In this document: positions 1 to 8,653 of the stretch, piece after piece
Numbering within the stretch: the stretch's first letter is position 1
How the letters are laid out: each line of letters begins with the position of its first letter
DNA from: an uncultured Dehalococcoidia bacterium
GTDB taxonomy: Bacteria > Chloroflexota > Dehalococcoidia > Lucifugimonadales > CATOSD01
NCBI GenBank assembly: GCA_951812395.1
Contig: CATOSD010000001.1
Coordinates: 868,001-932,000 of the forward strand
Direction: 5' to 3'
DNA length: 64,000 nucleotides
Program-made: the position numbers and the translations under genes
Notes under the pieces: model-generated
What the model saw: only the letters and a program-made list of their open reading frames with translations
What the model was told of the DNA's origin: nothing
Databases searched by the model: none

Positions 1-1641
1 GCTACGGTGGAGGCCGGCGTGCAGGCGACGGTCGAGGCGATGCGGCCCACGCCTACGTCAACCCCGGAGCCGACCGCCACGCCCACCATTACGCCGACGC
101 CGACCCGCACACCCACACCAGCGCCAGCGCCGACCGCGACGCCCACGCCTACACCCACACCCACACCAACGCTCACGCCTACACCAACGCCCACTCACAC
201 CAGTACGCCCACGCCGGAGCCTACGCCCACTTTCACGTCCACGCCGGACACGCGCCTCTCGGTGGCCGACCTGGTAGACGAGACGCGGCCCAGCGTGGTG
301 CGAATCGTTTCCGGCGACGGCTCAGGCACGGGGTTCGTGGTCGACGCGGACGGCTACATACTCACAAACAAGCACGTCATCGAAGGGCGTAATCAAGTGA
401 CGGTCGTGCTCCACGATGGCGCAAGCCTGGTGGCGCGCGTCGTCTCCGTGGACGCCGGACGGGACATCGCGCTGCTGAAAGTGGAGTCCATCCGCAATCT
501 CTCGCCGCTTCCCTTCGCTGCGAGGGTGCGGGAGGGCGAGGGCGTAATCGCGCTGGGCTTCCCTCTCGGCCTGGAAGAAAGCATGAGTGTCACCAGGGGA
601 ATCGTGTCGGCCATCAGGACGATAGGTGGAGTCAAGGTCGTCCAGACCGACGCCGCCATCAACCCGGGAAACAGCGGAGGCCCACTTCTCAACGACCAGG
701 GCGAAGTCTTGGGCATGAACACCTTTGTCCGGCGCGAGATTGAGGGCCGAGAATACGATGCGCAAGGGATAGGGTTCGCTGTCTCGTTCGACGTGCTGGA
801 GGACCGGTATACCGCCATGAAGGCCAACCCGTCCCCGCCGACTGCCGCTGCGACTCCCACGGCCATCATCCGGGCCACCGCCACACCCGCTCCGGCCCTT
901 GGCTTCGGCCCGGTGAGCGGTGAGTTGGAGCACGATGACGATAACTACGTTCCGTCGCGCAACGCCCGTATCAACCTGGCCAATTCAGCGATGGAGGCCA
1001 CCTTCGTCGACACTCACTCGGCGCAAGGCAGAAGTTGGAGCCACGGTTTTCTCTTTCGGACGGTGGAGCAGCGGTACTACATACTCGTAATCTCCAGCCG
1101 CGGCAACTGGCACCTAATGCGTCGGAACAACGTGCCGCCATACGACGCGATAGACGTTCAGGACGGACTCTCGCCAAACATCAGAACGGGCCGCAATGCT
1201 GAAAATCACGTGCGCGTTGTAGCACTGGACGACAGGGGCTGGCTGTTCATCAACGGAGCCTTCGAAGCAGAGTTGGACTTAAGGGAGATTAGCGGCACCG
1301 GCTCCGTCAGCCTGATAGGCGTGTGGTTCAATGGCGACGAATACCCGGGCAAGTCCACCGTATTCAAAGACTTCAGCGTGCGCCCGATAGAACTGGAGCA
1401 CGGTCCGGAGGACGGCACTATCGAGCAATCGGGCGACGATAGCCTGGTTGACAGGCGCCGAACTCGCGTGTGGATGGCGGACGGGATAATCGAGGCGCGC
1501 TTCTTCAACCCATTTTTCGTGCCCGAGGGCGAGTGGAGCAGCGGGTTCATGTTCAGGTCAAGTCGAGAGGATGGTCCGTTTGTAGTGGCTATCGACGGAA
1601 GCTCTGCCTGGTATCACACACTATGGAACGGAGATGAATGA
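1..1641 (+). CDS. Trypsin-like (HtrA/DegP-type) serine protease, 5' partial
   Basis: The frame is open from the window edge, so the true start lies upstream; numbering here uses the GTG at 7. Residues about 14-80 are a Pro/Thr-rich linker of TPTP repeats, probably an extended extracellular stalk. The S1C protease domain follows (about 85-270) with the full triad: His123 in TNKHVIEG, Asp153 in GRDIALLK and Ser223 in NPGNSGGPL. There is no PDZ domain. The C-terminal part holds two related lectin-like (LamG/concanavalin-type) modules; the second is cut by the TGA at 1639-1641, and similar sequence continues in the same frame to 1896. It lies next to a second protease with a very similar catalytic domain (1923-3065), suggesting duplication. 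Substrate unknown. Confidence 0.8.
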   Translation, partial: ATVEAGVQATVEAMRPTPTSTPEPTATPTITPTPTRTPTPAPAPTATPTPTPTPTPTLTPTPTPTHTSTPTPEPTPTFTSTPDTRLSVADLVDETRPSVVRIVSGDGSGTGFVVDADGYILTNKHVIEGRNQVTVVLHDGASLVARVVSVDAGRDIALLKVESIRNLSPLPFAARVREGEGVIALGFPLGLEESMSVTRGIVSAIRTIGGVKVVQTDAAINPGNSGGPLLNDQGEVLGMNTFVRREIEGREYDAQGIGFAVSFDVLEDRYTAMKANPSPPTAAATPTAIIRATATPAPALGFGPVSGELEHDDDNYVPSRNARINLANSAMEATFVDTHSAQGRSWSHGFLFRTVEQRYYILVISSRGNWHLMRRNNVPPYDAIDVQDGLSPNIRTGRNAENHVRVVALDDRGWLFINGAFEAELDLREISGTGSVSLIGVWFNGDEYPGKSTVFKDFSVRPIELEHGPEDGTIEQSGDDSLVDRRRTRVWMADGIIEARFFNPFFVPEGEWSSGFMFRSSREDGPFVVAIDGSSAWYHTLWNGDE

Positions 1642-1896
1642 GAAGACCTGGCTTCCGAGCGGCACGATAGAATCGCCTTGACGCGCGGCCAAGCCAACCT
1701 GTTGCTCGTTATCGCTGTCGGCGACACCGGCTACCTGTTTATCAACAGCACTTACGTGAAAGCCCTCGACCTACAAGGCTGGACGGGGGCGGGAACCGTT
1801 CACGCTGTGGCCTCGTACATCAGGGGCCACTCCGTATCCGGCGTTGCCACACAGTTCGAGCGGTTCGCGGTGTGGTCGATCGGCGAGTTGCCGTGA
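1642..1896 (+). pseudogene. In-frame continuation of the protease C-terminal module after a TGA
   Basis: Directly after the TGA at 1639-1641, and in the same frame, the sequence encodes a match to the upstream module: here LLLVIAVGDTGYLFIN, upstream [16 protein letters not shown]. Counted from the preceding Trp, the two copies have nearly the same spacing (27 and 28 residues) to the Arg-x-Gly before this motif, so no domain boundary is expected at the stop. The protein may be truncated by a nonsense mutation, be read through, or reflect a base error. A separate gene starting at 1678 is less likely because no ribosome binding site precedes that position. Confidence 0.6.
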
Positions 1897-1922
1897 GGGG
1901 GGCGCAGTGGCAAACTTAGCGC

Positions 1923-3065
1923 ATGTACGATGGCGAACGGAATTACTACGACGTCCTGGAGGCACGCCGTAACTGCTCGATAGACGAAGTCCGGGCGGCC
2001 TTCCGACGTATGTCGCTGCGCTATCACCCGGACCGAGATTCTTCGCCGGAGGCGACGGCGCGGTACCGGGAGATTCTCCAGGCGTACACGGTGCTATCGC
2101 GCCCGGAGAGCAAGGCGCGTTACGACCGGGCTACGGCGGAGCGGGTGAGCGTGGCCTACGACGGGCCGCGCGCTTCCTGGGGTGGGCCGCCGCTGGACGA
2201 GGATGATGATGAAGCGGATGAGGATGCCGACGGTTCGGGCAAGGGATTCTGGGGGGTCTGCCTGGGCTGCCTGGAGCAGATAGGGGTAGCGATTATAGTT
2301 CTTTTCGCGATTTGGCTGCTCTTTGCCCTTGGCGCCGCCGCCTGGGATGCCATCCAAGCCGACCCGCCACCAACGCCGCCGGCAACCGCCGCCATACCGT
2401 GGACCGACCCTACCCCTGAGGACGTTGCCAGCATTATCCAGCAAGTCGAGACGGCCGCAGCCGCCGTGCCGGCGAGCGTGACGGCTACAGTCCCCACACC
2501 TACACGGGCCGCCAGCCTTTCGGTGGTAGACATAGTGGACAAGGCGCGGCCCAGCGTGGTGCGTATCATCGGCGAAGACGGCGCGGCCACGGGGTTCGTG
2601 GTGGACGCCGAAGGCTACATTCTCACCAATCATCACGTCATCGAAGGTGGAGAGCGCTTTACGGCGGTTATGCACGACGGCGCGCGATTATCGGCGCATG
2701 TGGAGTCGGAGGATCCGGCGCGAGACATCGCGCTGCTGAAGGTCAAGACGAACCGAGCGTTGACGCCGCTCGCGTTCGCCAAGTCGTTGCGCGAGGGGGA
2801 GGACGTAGTTGCGCTGGGCTATCCGGTCGACCTGATTGGAAGCATGACCGTTACGCGGGGCATAATATCCGCAATTCGAAGGGTTAACGGTATTGAGTTG
2901 GTGCAGACAGACGCCGCCATCAACCCGGGCAACAGCGGTGGGCCACTGCTCAATGACAGGGGCGAAGTGGTGGGGATGAACACCTTCGTGCACCTCGAAG
3001 CACAGGGCATCGGATTCGCTGTGTCCGCCAGCGTGCTGGAGGCGCGGCTCCGCGTGATGCGCTAG
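1923..3065 (+). CDS. J-domain / membrane anchor / trypsin-like protease fusion
   Basis: 380 residues. Residues 6-75 form a J-domain with the HPD motif at 35-37 (YHPDRD). An acidic linker (92-103) leads to one membrane segment at about 119-142, a Pro/Thr-rich spacer (147-195), and an S1C serine protease domain with His238 (TNHHVI), Asp268 (ARDIALLK) and Ser338 (NPGNSGG). No PDZ domain follows. The expected topology is J-domain in the cytoplasm and protease outside. J-domains stimulate the ATPase of DnaK, so this protein could link cytosolic Hsp70 to extracytoplasmic proteolysis; that link is inference. The ATG at 1923 places the J-domain at the very N-terminus, as usual. The gene follows its paralogue after 26 bases. 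Confidence 0.85.
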   Translation: MYDGERNYYDVLEARRNCSIDEVRAAFRRMSLRYHPDRDSSPEATARYREILQAYTVLSRPESKARYDRATAERVSVAYDGPRASWGGPPLDEDDDEADEDADGSGKGFWGVCLGCLEQIGVAIIVLFAIWLLFALGAAAWDAIQADPPPTPPATAAIPWTDPTPEDVASIIQQVETAAAAVPASVTATVPTPTRAASLSVVDIVDKARPSVVRIIGEDGAATGFVVDAEGYILTNHHVIEGGERFTAVMHDGARLSAHVESEDPARDIALLKVKTNRALTPLAFAKSLREGEDVVALGYPVDLIGSMTVTRGIISAIRRVNGIELVQTDAAINPGNSGGPLLNDRGEVVGMNTFVHLEAQGIGFAVSASVLEARLRVMR

Positions 3066-3182
3066 GAAGGCTGCTGACTGCCGCGGCGGGATTCTCGCAG
3101 CTTTGAACACTTTCACCTCGTTGGCAAACCTCGCGTCCATGCACGTGGATACCTACAATAATGTAACTACGGAGAGGCACTG

Positions 3183-3489
3183 TTGTTGCGCTGGACTTGG
3201 GACTCCGGCAAGAACTTTGCAAACTTACGAATCCACGGCCTATCGTTTGAGACCGCGATCTTAGTGTTGGACGACCCCTCTTGCCGCCACTCAGGAGGAT
3301 TTGTACGCTCCTGAGCAGCGGTGGCGGACGATGGGCATGGTGGACGGAACGGTGATCATCGTCATCCACACCTGGGCCGCTTTCGACCCAGAATCAGACG
3401 ATGAAGTCGGACGCATTGTTAGCGCTCGCAAGGCCAGGGGACAGGAGAGAAAGTTCTATGAAGAAGAGCAATTCTCAATTGCCCCCTGA
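3183..3489 (+). pseudogene. brnT: BrnT-type ribonuclease toxin, frameshifted
   Basis: From a TTG at 3183, with GGAG eight bases upstream, the frame encodes a BrnT N-terminus (LRWTWDSGKNFANLRIHGLS...FETAILVLDDP) but stops at 3312-3314. The rest of BrnT (YAPEQRWRTMG, VIIVIHTW, RIVSARKA, ERKFYEEE) lies one base out of phase and runs to 3489, with the switch between about 3279 and 3300. BrnT normally pairs with BrnA, encoded just downstream, as a type II toxin-antitoxin system. As written, no full-length toxin can be made, so the toxin looks inactivated. A sequencing error is possible but the flanking genes read cleanly. Confidence 0.75.
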
Positions 3490-3751
3490 GGCGCGAGAGC
3501 AGCTAAGAGCACTGGCAGACAAGCCAGAGCCAAGAATCAACACGGACGACATTCCCGAAGTACTCGACTGGTCGAACGCCATGTGCGGAGTGTTCTATCG
3601 TCCTGTGAAACAGCAGATAACCCTGCGACTGGACGCAGATGTCGTCGCGTGGTTCAAAGCGCGCGCTCCGGAAGGTCGGGGATACCTGACGGCCATAAAC
3701 AGTGCGCTGCGGGAGCACGTGCGCCGCAATGAAGCCCAATCGGGCGGGTGA
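3458..3751 (+). CDS. brnA: BrnA-type antitoxin
   Basis: 97 residues from the ATG at 3458; the frame extends further upstream but that part overlaps brnT. In BrnTA operons the antitoxin starts inside the toxin's C-terminal codons, as here (32-base overlap). The protein has the expected order: N-terminal part with an IPEVLDWSNA segment, then the DNA-binding ribbon-helix-helix stretch QQITLRLDADVVAWFKA and a helix ending in INSALREHV. BrnA neutralises BrnT and represses the operon. It is intact although the toxin is frameshifted, so it may persist as a free repressor or antitoxin. Confidence 0.8.
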   Translation: MKKSNSQLPPEAREQLRALADKPEPRINTDDIPEVLDWSNAMCGVFYRPVKQQITLRLDADVVAWFKARAPEGRGYLTAINSALREHVRRNEAQSGG

Positions 3752-3817
3752 GGCGGCGCGGGCGATTGGCGAACTGCCCCTACGCGGTAGCGGTGCGTCG
3801 GTATTGGAACCTCTTGC

Positions 3818-5503
3818 CTAGCCGGTGACGGCACCCTCGGACGCGGATGACACCAGCTTGGCGTACTTGGCCATGACACCCGTCGTGTAGTTCGACCGCG
3901 GCGGCGTCCAGTGGTCGCGGCGGCGCGCGAGCTCTTCATCCGGCACGCGCACGCTCAGCTCTCGCGTCTCCACGTCCATGACGATGCGGTCGCCGTCCTC
4001 GACGAGCGCGATCACTCCGCCCACGGCGGCCTCCGGCGCGACATGGCCTATCATCGGCCCCCGCGTCGCGCCCGAAAAGCGCCCGTCGGTGATGAGCAGC
4101 GTGTCCTCGCCCAGTCCCGCGCCCATGATGGCGCCCGTTACAGCCAGCATCTCCTGCATCCCGGGGCCGCCCTTCGGCCCTTCGTAGCGGATGATGACAA
4201 CGTCGCCGCTCTTGACCTCACCGGAGGTTACGGCGTTGAACGCGGCCCTCTCGCCGTCGAACACGCGCGCCGGGCCGTCGTGTTGCAGGTGCTTGGTGCC
4301 GGCCACCTTCATCACCGCGCCCTCAGGGGCGAGGTTGCCCTTGAGTATCACCAGGCCTCCGGTGGGGCTGCGCGCCTCGGACACGGGGTAGATCACGCGG
4401 CTATCGGGTAGCGTGTCGAACTCGGCCAGGTTTTCGGCGAGCGTCTTGCCAGTTATCGTCAGCACGTCCGGATGGAGCAGGCCGGCCCTGAGCAGCTCGT
4501 TCATCAGCACCGGCAGTCCGCCGGACTTGTCCACGTCGGACATAACGAAGCGCCCGCCCGGCCGAAGGTCGGTTATGTAGGGCGTGCTGCGGCTGAGCCG
4601 GTCGAAGTCGTCGATGTGGAGTTCTACCCCGGCCTCGTGGGCGATGGCGAGCAGGTGAAGGACGGCGTTGGTCGAGCCGCCCATTGCGAGCACCACGGTG
4701 ATGGCGTTTTCGAATGCCTCGCGCGTCATGATGTCGCGGGGCTTGATGTCGTTCTCCAGCATCTTGTAGAGCACCGCGCCCGCCCTGTGGGCCATGTCCT
4801 CGTTGCGGGGGTCCACCGCCGGAATGGACGCTGCGCCGGGCAGCGACATGCCCATTGCCTCGATAGCCGAGGACATGGTGTTGGCGGTGAACATTCCCGA
4901 GCACGCGCCCTCGCCCGGACAGGCCACGCGCTCCATGCCGTAAAGCTCGTCCAGCGTGAGCTTGCCCTGGGAGTAGGCTCCCACAGCCTCGAACATGTCC
5001 TGAATGTTGATGTCACGGCCCATGTAGTTGCCCGGCAGAATCGCGCCGCCGTACACGAACAGGGAGGGGACGTTGAGCCGCGCCATCGCCATCATCGCGC
5101 CCGGCATGTTCTTGTCGCAGGCCGCGACCACGATGAGGCCGTCCATGCTCTCGCCGAAGGTGACGGTCTCTATCGAGTCGGCTATCACCTCGCGGCTCAC
5201 GAGCGACGCCTTCATGCCCTCGGTGCCCATGGAGATGCCGTCGCTGATGGTAATGGTGCCGAACAGGAACGGCACGGAACCGCCGTCCCACACGCCCTGC
5301 TTGGCCTTCTGCGCCAGCCTGTCGAGGTGCACGTTGCAGGGCGTCACGTCGCTGGCGAGGTTGGCGACGGCAACGAACGGCTTGTCCATGTCGTCGTCGC
5401 TGAGGCCCACGGCGCGCAGCATGGCGCGGGCAGCGGCGCGGTCCGGCCCCTGGCTGACCACGTGGCTGTTTCGTTTTAGCGAGGCCCTGGTATCGGTGGT
5501 CAT
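3818..5503 (-). CDS. ilvD: Dihydroxy-acid dehydratase
   Basis: 561 residues, full length for the family. It dehydrates 2,3-dihydroxyisovalerate and 2,3-dihydroxy-methylvalerate to the 2-oxo acids, the penultimate step of valine and isoleucine synthesis. The three cluster-binding cysteines are present: Cys56 (DVTPCNVHL), Cys129 (ACDKNMPG) and Cys201 ([10 protein letters not shown]), with the [10 protein letters not shown] and RFSGATRG motifs further on. The start at 5503 is chosen because the protein then begins [13 protein letters not shown], directly before conserved sequence; the frame is open upstream, but that part overlaps the coding strand of the next gene's tail. No other branched-chain gene is in the window. 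Confidence 0.95.
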   Translation of the reverse strand: MTTDTRASLKRNSHVVSQGPDRAAARAMLRAVGLSDDDMDKPFVAVANLASDVTPCNVHLDRLAQKAKQGVWDGGSVPFLFGTITISDGISMGTEGMKASLVSREVIADSIETVTFGESMDGLIVVAACDKNMPGAMMAMARLNVPSLFVYGGAILPGNYMGRDINIQDMFEAVGAYSQGKLTLDELYGMERVACPGEGACSGMFTANTMSSAIEAMGMSLPGAASIPAVDPRNEDMAHRAGAVLYKMLENDIKPRDIMTREAFENAITVVLAMGGSTNAVLHLLAIAHEAGVELHIDDFDRLSRSTPYITDLRPGGRFVMSDVDKSGGLPVLMNELLRAGLLHPDVLTITGKTLAENLAEFDTLPDSRVIYPVSEARSPTGGLVILKGNLAPEGAVMKVAGTKHLQHDGPARVFDGERAAFNAVTSGEVKSGDVVIIRYEGPKGGPGMQEMLAVTGAIMGAGLGEDTLLITDGRFSGATRGPMIGHVAPEAAVGGVIALVEDGDRIVMDVETRELSVRVPDEELARRRDHWTPPRSNYTTGVMAKYAKLVSSASEGAVTG

Positions 5504-5558
5504 GTGAGTTGTCCCCCAAACAATTGGCGGCGTGGAAAAAGCGTGGCGTAGCGCCGGA

Positions 5559-5828
5559 TCACGAGCGGCTGCGCTCGAACAGGGCTTCCCGCAGGCCATC
5601 CAGGACGCCCCCGAGATGGGCCAGACCCTTCTCGACTTCCGTGACACGCGCTTCCAGGCGTTCAAACCGGTCATCAACCCGATCGAATCGCTCATCCACA
5701 CGGTCGAACCGCGCATCCATGCGTGCCTCAACCTCGCCTATACGCTTAAACGTCAGTTGCAAAGAGGTCAATGCGAATGCGGCCAACGTGATTCCGACAG
5801 CCAGGATAGCGATCAACTCTGGTGTCAT
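5559..5828 (-). CDS. Small membrane-anchored coiled-coil protein
   Basis: 89 residues from ATG 5828, which has GAGGTG about six bases upstream; a GTG at 5837 is an alternative. Residues about 5-25 are one hydrophobic membrane segment ([19 protein letters not shown]). The rest is a heptad-repeat coiled coil with tandem copies of (F)[15 protein letters not shown], resembling small t-SNARE-like bacterial proteins of unknown function. It lies 22 bases downstream of another small gene and may form an operon with it. Function unknown. Confidence 0.55.
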   Translation of the reverse strand: MTPELIAILAVGITLAAFALTSLQLTFKRIGEVEARMDARFDRVDERFDRVDDRFERLEARVTEVEKGLAHLGGVLDGLREALFERSRS

Positions 5829-5850
5829 TCCATTCACCTCACGCGGTTGC

Positions 5851-6039
5851 TTACTCCGGCCTGTGCTTTTCTATCAACGCCACAACCCTGGCGTCGAATT
5901 CTTCGCCCAGATTGCGGCCCGCGTCGGAGTAGGCGACGCCGAGGTGTAGCTGGCGCGAAAGATGCTCGAACTCCGAGGACTCGCCCCATTCGCTCTTGAG
6001 TTCATCGAACAGCGCGTCGAGGTTGTCTTTAGTGAACAT
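5851..6039 (-). CDS. Small acidic hypothetical protein
   Basis: 62 residues beginning MFTKDNLDALFDELKSEW. The ATG at 6039 has GAGG about nine bases upstream, which supports translation. The sequence is acidic, predicted helical, with no membrane segment, cysteine pair or recognised motif. It precedes the coiled-coil membrane protein on the same strand, and the pair sits alone between ilvD and the RdhA-like gene. Function unknown. Confidence 0.5.
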   Translation of the reverse strand: MFTKDNLDALFDELKSEWGESSEFEHLSRQLHLGVAYSDAGRNLGEEFDARVVALIEKHRPE

Positions 6040-6058
6040 CTGAGTAGCCTCACGTAGA

Positions 6059-6081
6059 AGGGCCAGCGCGCGGCTGGCCCC
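6059..6081 (-). terminator. Possible intrinsic terminator after the RdhA-like gene
   Basis: GGGCCAGC and GGCTGGCCC form an eight- to nine-pair stem with a four-base loop. On the minus strand it is followed only by a short TTCT, so the U-tract is weak. It lies between the end of the RdhA-like gene (6148) and the start of the next small gene (6039). Confidence 0.4.
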
Positions 6082-6147
6082 TGGTTGATTCGCAACAGAC
6101 CGGCGGCGCGGGCAGGCGTCTCATGGCTCGCCCGCGCCTCGCTCCGG

Positions 6148-7398
6148 CTATTCGTCTCCGCGGGTACTGTCGCCTTCGTCGAGGATAGTCTTGAGATCGG
6201 TGGCGAAGCCAACGAGATCCTCGTAGGCGGGGACGCCCTCTTCCGAGAGCTTCTCCTTGAACTGCTCAAACAGCCACTCTTCGCGCCTGCCGTGCGGAAT
6301 CTCGAAGAACTGGCGGTTGAACCTCGGGAGCTCACCTGGGCCGAAGTAGCCCTTGTCCCTGATGGTGTAGCCTTCGAGGTTGTGCGTGCCCTTGCCCAGC
6401 ACTTCACCCGTTTCGACGTAGTGCTCCATCACGGGCTTCATTCCGTAGCGCTGTACGGGGCAAACCTTGATGCACACGGCGCAGCCTTCGTAGCGTGCCA
6501 TCACCGGGCGGCAGCGCTCGTAGATGACCTTGAACTTCTCAGCGCCCCTCCACCAGACCCTGTCCTTCAGCAGCGCCCTGCCGGGACAGCGGTTCACGCA
6601 GACCTGGCAGATCTTGCAGAACTGGTTGATGCCGTAGTCGACGGGCTGGTCGTAGGAGACGGGCGCGTCGGTGGTGATGATGGCAAGCCTGGCCCTGGAG
6701 CCGAAGTGCGGCGACAGCAGCTGCCCGTTCGCGCCGAGCTGGCCGAGGCCGGCGTTGATGAACATGGGAATGTAGGCGCCGCTGTTGTCGTTGGGGCTGT
6801 GCACTTGCGCGCGGTAGCCCAGCGTGCGGATATGGTCGGCGAGGTCGAGCGCCAGTGCGCCCTCGATCTCGTAGGTGCCAAAGTGGGCGAACTCGGCCTC
6901 CAGGCTGGGCAGCGTCTGGGTCTGCAGGTAGTCCTGCTCCAACGCCACGCATATCGCGTGCTCGTACTTGACCCACGTCTTCTTGCTGCTGTAGGCGTAG
7001 TGGTGGTCGAAGCGCGTAAAGCCAACCTCGTTGAAGCCCAACTCGCGCGCCTTCAGCCGAATGGCGTCGGTCATGTCCTTGCCCGGCTCCGCGTCGCCCG
7101 TCGGCTCGATGTCGCCGGTGACCAAGGCCGCGTCGACCAGCGGCTGGTTGAGCTCATCGTGGCGTTCCCGGTATTCCAGCACGTCGGGAGTGTAGACAGT
7201 CCAGACCCAATCGCGGTCGGCGGCCTTTTCGATGTTCTGGGTCTCCAGGGGGTACACCCTGGTGTAGAATGACACGTCCTCCTGCCGCACCGGCGCGCCC
7301 GGTACGGTAGCGAGGTCTTCTGCAACAGGAATCTCAACCTCCGGGTCGCCGTGCCTCCGACCGGGACGCGTTACTACGTGGTGAACTTCTTTAGGCAT
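6148..7398 (-). CDS. RdhA/QueG-like iron-sulfur protein (reductive dehalogenase homologue)
   Basis: 416 residues. The C-terminal half carries two ferredoxin-type clusters: Cys261-264-267-271 (CxxCxxCxxxCP) and Cys296-306-309-313 (C-x9-CxxCxxxCP), the spacing seen in corrinoid-dependent reductive dehalogenases and epoxyqueuosine reductase. The segment INAGLGQLGANGQLLSPHFG (214-233) is the family's conserved cofactor-domain region. There is no Tat signal, so it should be cytosolic, unlike respiratory RdhA, and no RdhB anchor is adjacent. The start at 7398 is supported by GGGAGG upstream; the frame runs on to 7473, but that part overlaps the promoter. Reaction and substrate are unknown; dehalogenation is a family-level inference. 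Confidence 0.75.
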   Translation of the reverse strand: MPKEVHHVVTRPGRRHGDPEVEIPVAEDLATVPGAPVRQEDVSFYTRVYPLETQNIEKAADRDWVWTVYTPDVLEYRERHDELNQPLVDAALVTGDIEPTGDAEPGKDMTDAIRLKARELGFNEVGFTRFDHHYAYSSKKTWVKYEHAICVALEQDYLQTQTLPSLEAEFAHFGTYEIEGALALDLADHIRTLGYRAQVHSPNDNSGAYIPMFINAGLGQLGANGQLLSPHFGSRARLAIITTDAPVSYDQPVDYGINQFCKICQVCVNRCPGRALLKDRVWWRGAEKFKVIYERCRPVMARYEGCAVCIKVCPVQRYGMKPVMEHYVETGEVLGKGTHNLEGYTIRDKGYFGPGELPRFNRQFFEIPHGRREEWLFEQFKEKLSEEGVPAYEDLVGFATDLKTILDEGDSTRGDE

Positions 7399-7444
7399 GG
7401 GTGTACCTCCCGCAGGTTCCGCAGATAATCCTCGCTCCGCGCCG

Positions 7445-7473
7445 AGTTTACTCCCTTGCCGAGTGCAAGTCAA
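7445..7473 (-). promoter_or_regulatory. Sigma-70-type promoter of the RdhA-like gene
   Basis: On the minus strand, TTGACT (7473-7468) and TAAACT (7450-7445) are separated by exactly 17 bases, giving a leader of about 40 bases before the ATG at 7398. Its position also argues against the upstream in-frame start at 7473. Confidence 0.6.
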
Positions 7474-7579
7474 GCAAAACTGGGGCGTGCCTCAAGACCT
7501 CGCACGGCATGCACGCGCTGGGCACAGGGTCTCGTTGGCAGGTTCGCGTGCCGCCCGGGCGCGGTTCCGCTAGTCTTGG

Positions 7580-8653
7580 TTACGCTGTGCCGGAAGAGCC
7601 TGGCACGGGTTCCCCTCTCGTGTGGGTGAAGTGCTTGATCATCAGCACCAATCCGCCCACGACCAGCACGCTGAGGTAGGTGATCGAGCGGTCCAGGAGG
7701 GCGATGGAAACGGCGTCGTGGCGGGCCAGGCTCAGCGCGAGCAGGCCGGTCACGCCGGGCTCTACCGCCCCCACGCCGCCCGGCGTGGGCACCGTGCTCA
7801 GCAGCGCGTGGGCCAGCGCCACGATCGCCAGCATCGGCAGGCTGATCTCCGCGCCGAGGGCCTGCACGACGAAGCCGAGCCGCGCGATTTCCATGAGCCA
7901 GCCCATCAGGCCGAGACCGAACAGCGTCGGTAGTTGCTTGAAACTACCGAAGGCGCCGCTCCGGAAGCTCAGGAAGGCCGCCTCGAGCCGCTGGGGCAGC
8001 AGCCTCGCCAGCCTTGTGCCGAACGCCTTCATGGCGAGGCCCAGCGCGGCTAGCGCGGCCGTCATCAGGGCTGCCAGTGCGGCTGCTCTGAACACCACGC
8101 TGCCCGCGTTCGGCCCATCGACGGTCAGCGCGAGCGCCAGCACACTCACCGCGAGCACCGCGGCCACGGTCGCCATGTCCATCATGCGCTCGGCCAACAC
8201 CGTGCCCAGGCTCCACGAGAAGCCAGCCCTAGATTCCTCGGAGAAAAGGTAGGCGCGGTACGCGTCGCCAAGCCGGAGCCACGCGATGGAGTTCACGAAC
8301 CACCCGGCCACGATGAGCGAGGCGCACTTGAAAGCCGATGGCAGCCGCGTACCGGGTCTGTCTTCCAATCCGGCGTTCTTCGCCAGCAGCCGCCAGCGCA
8401 GCCCACGGAAAGAAAAGCTGACGTAGTACAGCGCCAGCGCCAACACGTAGAACCGAACGTCCATGGAGCGCAGGTTTTGCCAGGTCTCTCCCCAGTTCAG
8501 CTCGAAACGGGTGGCCAGGAAGAAGACGAAGGCTGCCGCCACCGCGAACGACAGCAGCGTGGGTAGCGAGAGGACGCGCCGCCGCAGCGAGATGGCGGGC
8601 GCGATGTCCGGGCGAGGCCCGGTCTTCTCGCCGCCGGACTCCCGCTCGTTCAC
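7580..8653 (-). CDS. Lysylphosphatidylglycerol-synthase-type (UPF0104) membrane protein
   Basis: 357 residues with about eight predicted membrane segments, starting after a short charged N-terminus (LPTLLSFAVAAAFVFFLATRF). The conserved parts of the LPG_synthase_TM/AglD family are visible: FRGLRWRLL near residue 75, the GDAYRAYLFSEE region near 125, and STVPTPGGVGAVEPG near 280. Members are lipid flippases or membrane parts of glycolipid and aminoacyl-lipid pathways; no soluble synthase domain is attached here. The GTG start at 8653 overlaps the rsmG stop (GTGA), so translation is coupled. The long upstream extension of this frame is only the shadow of rsmG. Confidence 0.75.
   Translation of the reverse strand: MNERESGGEKTGPRPDIAPAISLRRRVLSLPTLLSFAVAAAFVFFLATRFELNWGETWQNLRSMDVRFYVLALALYYVSFSFRGLRWRLLAKNAGLEDRPGTRLPSAFKCASLIVAGWFVNSIAWLRLGDAYRAYLFSEESRAGFSWSLGTVLAERMMDMATVAAVLAVSVLALALTVDGPNAGSVVFRAAALAALMTAALAALGLAMKAFGTRLARLLPQRLEAAFLSFRSGAFGSFKQLPTLFGLGLMGWLMEIARLGFVVQALGAEISLPMLAIVALAHALLSTVPTPGGVGAVEPGVTGLLALSLARHDAVSIALLDRSITYLSVLVVGGLVLMIKHFTHTRGEPVPGSSGTA

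Noticed and set aside
4472..5479. A 335-residue open frame on the plus strand opposite ilvD
   Set aside because: It is the antisense frame of a well-conserved dehydratase; composition (Ala/His/Arg-rich) and absence of motifs mark it as a high-GC shadow.
6085..7272. A 395-residue plus-strand frame opposite the RdhA-like gene
   Set aside because: Shadow of a gene with both iron-sulfur motifs; no ribosome site and no recognisable domain.
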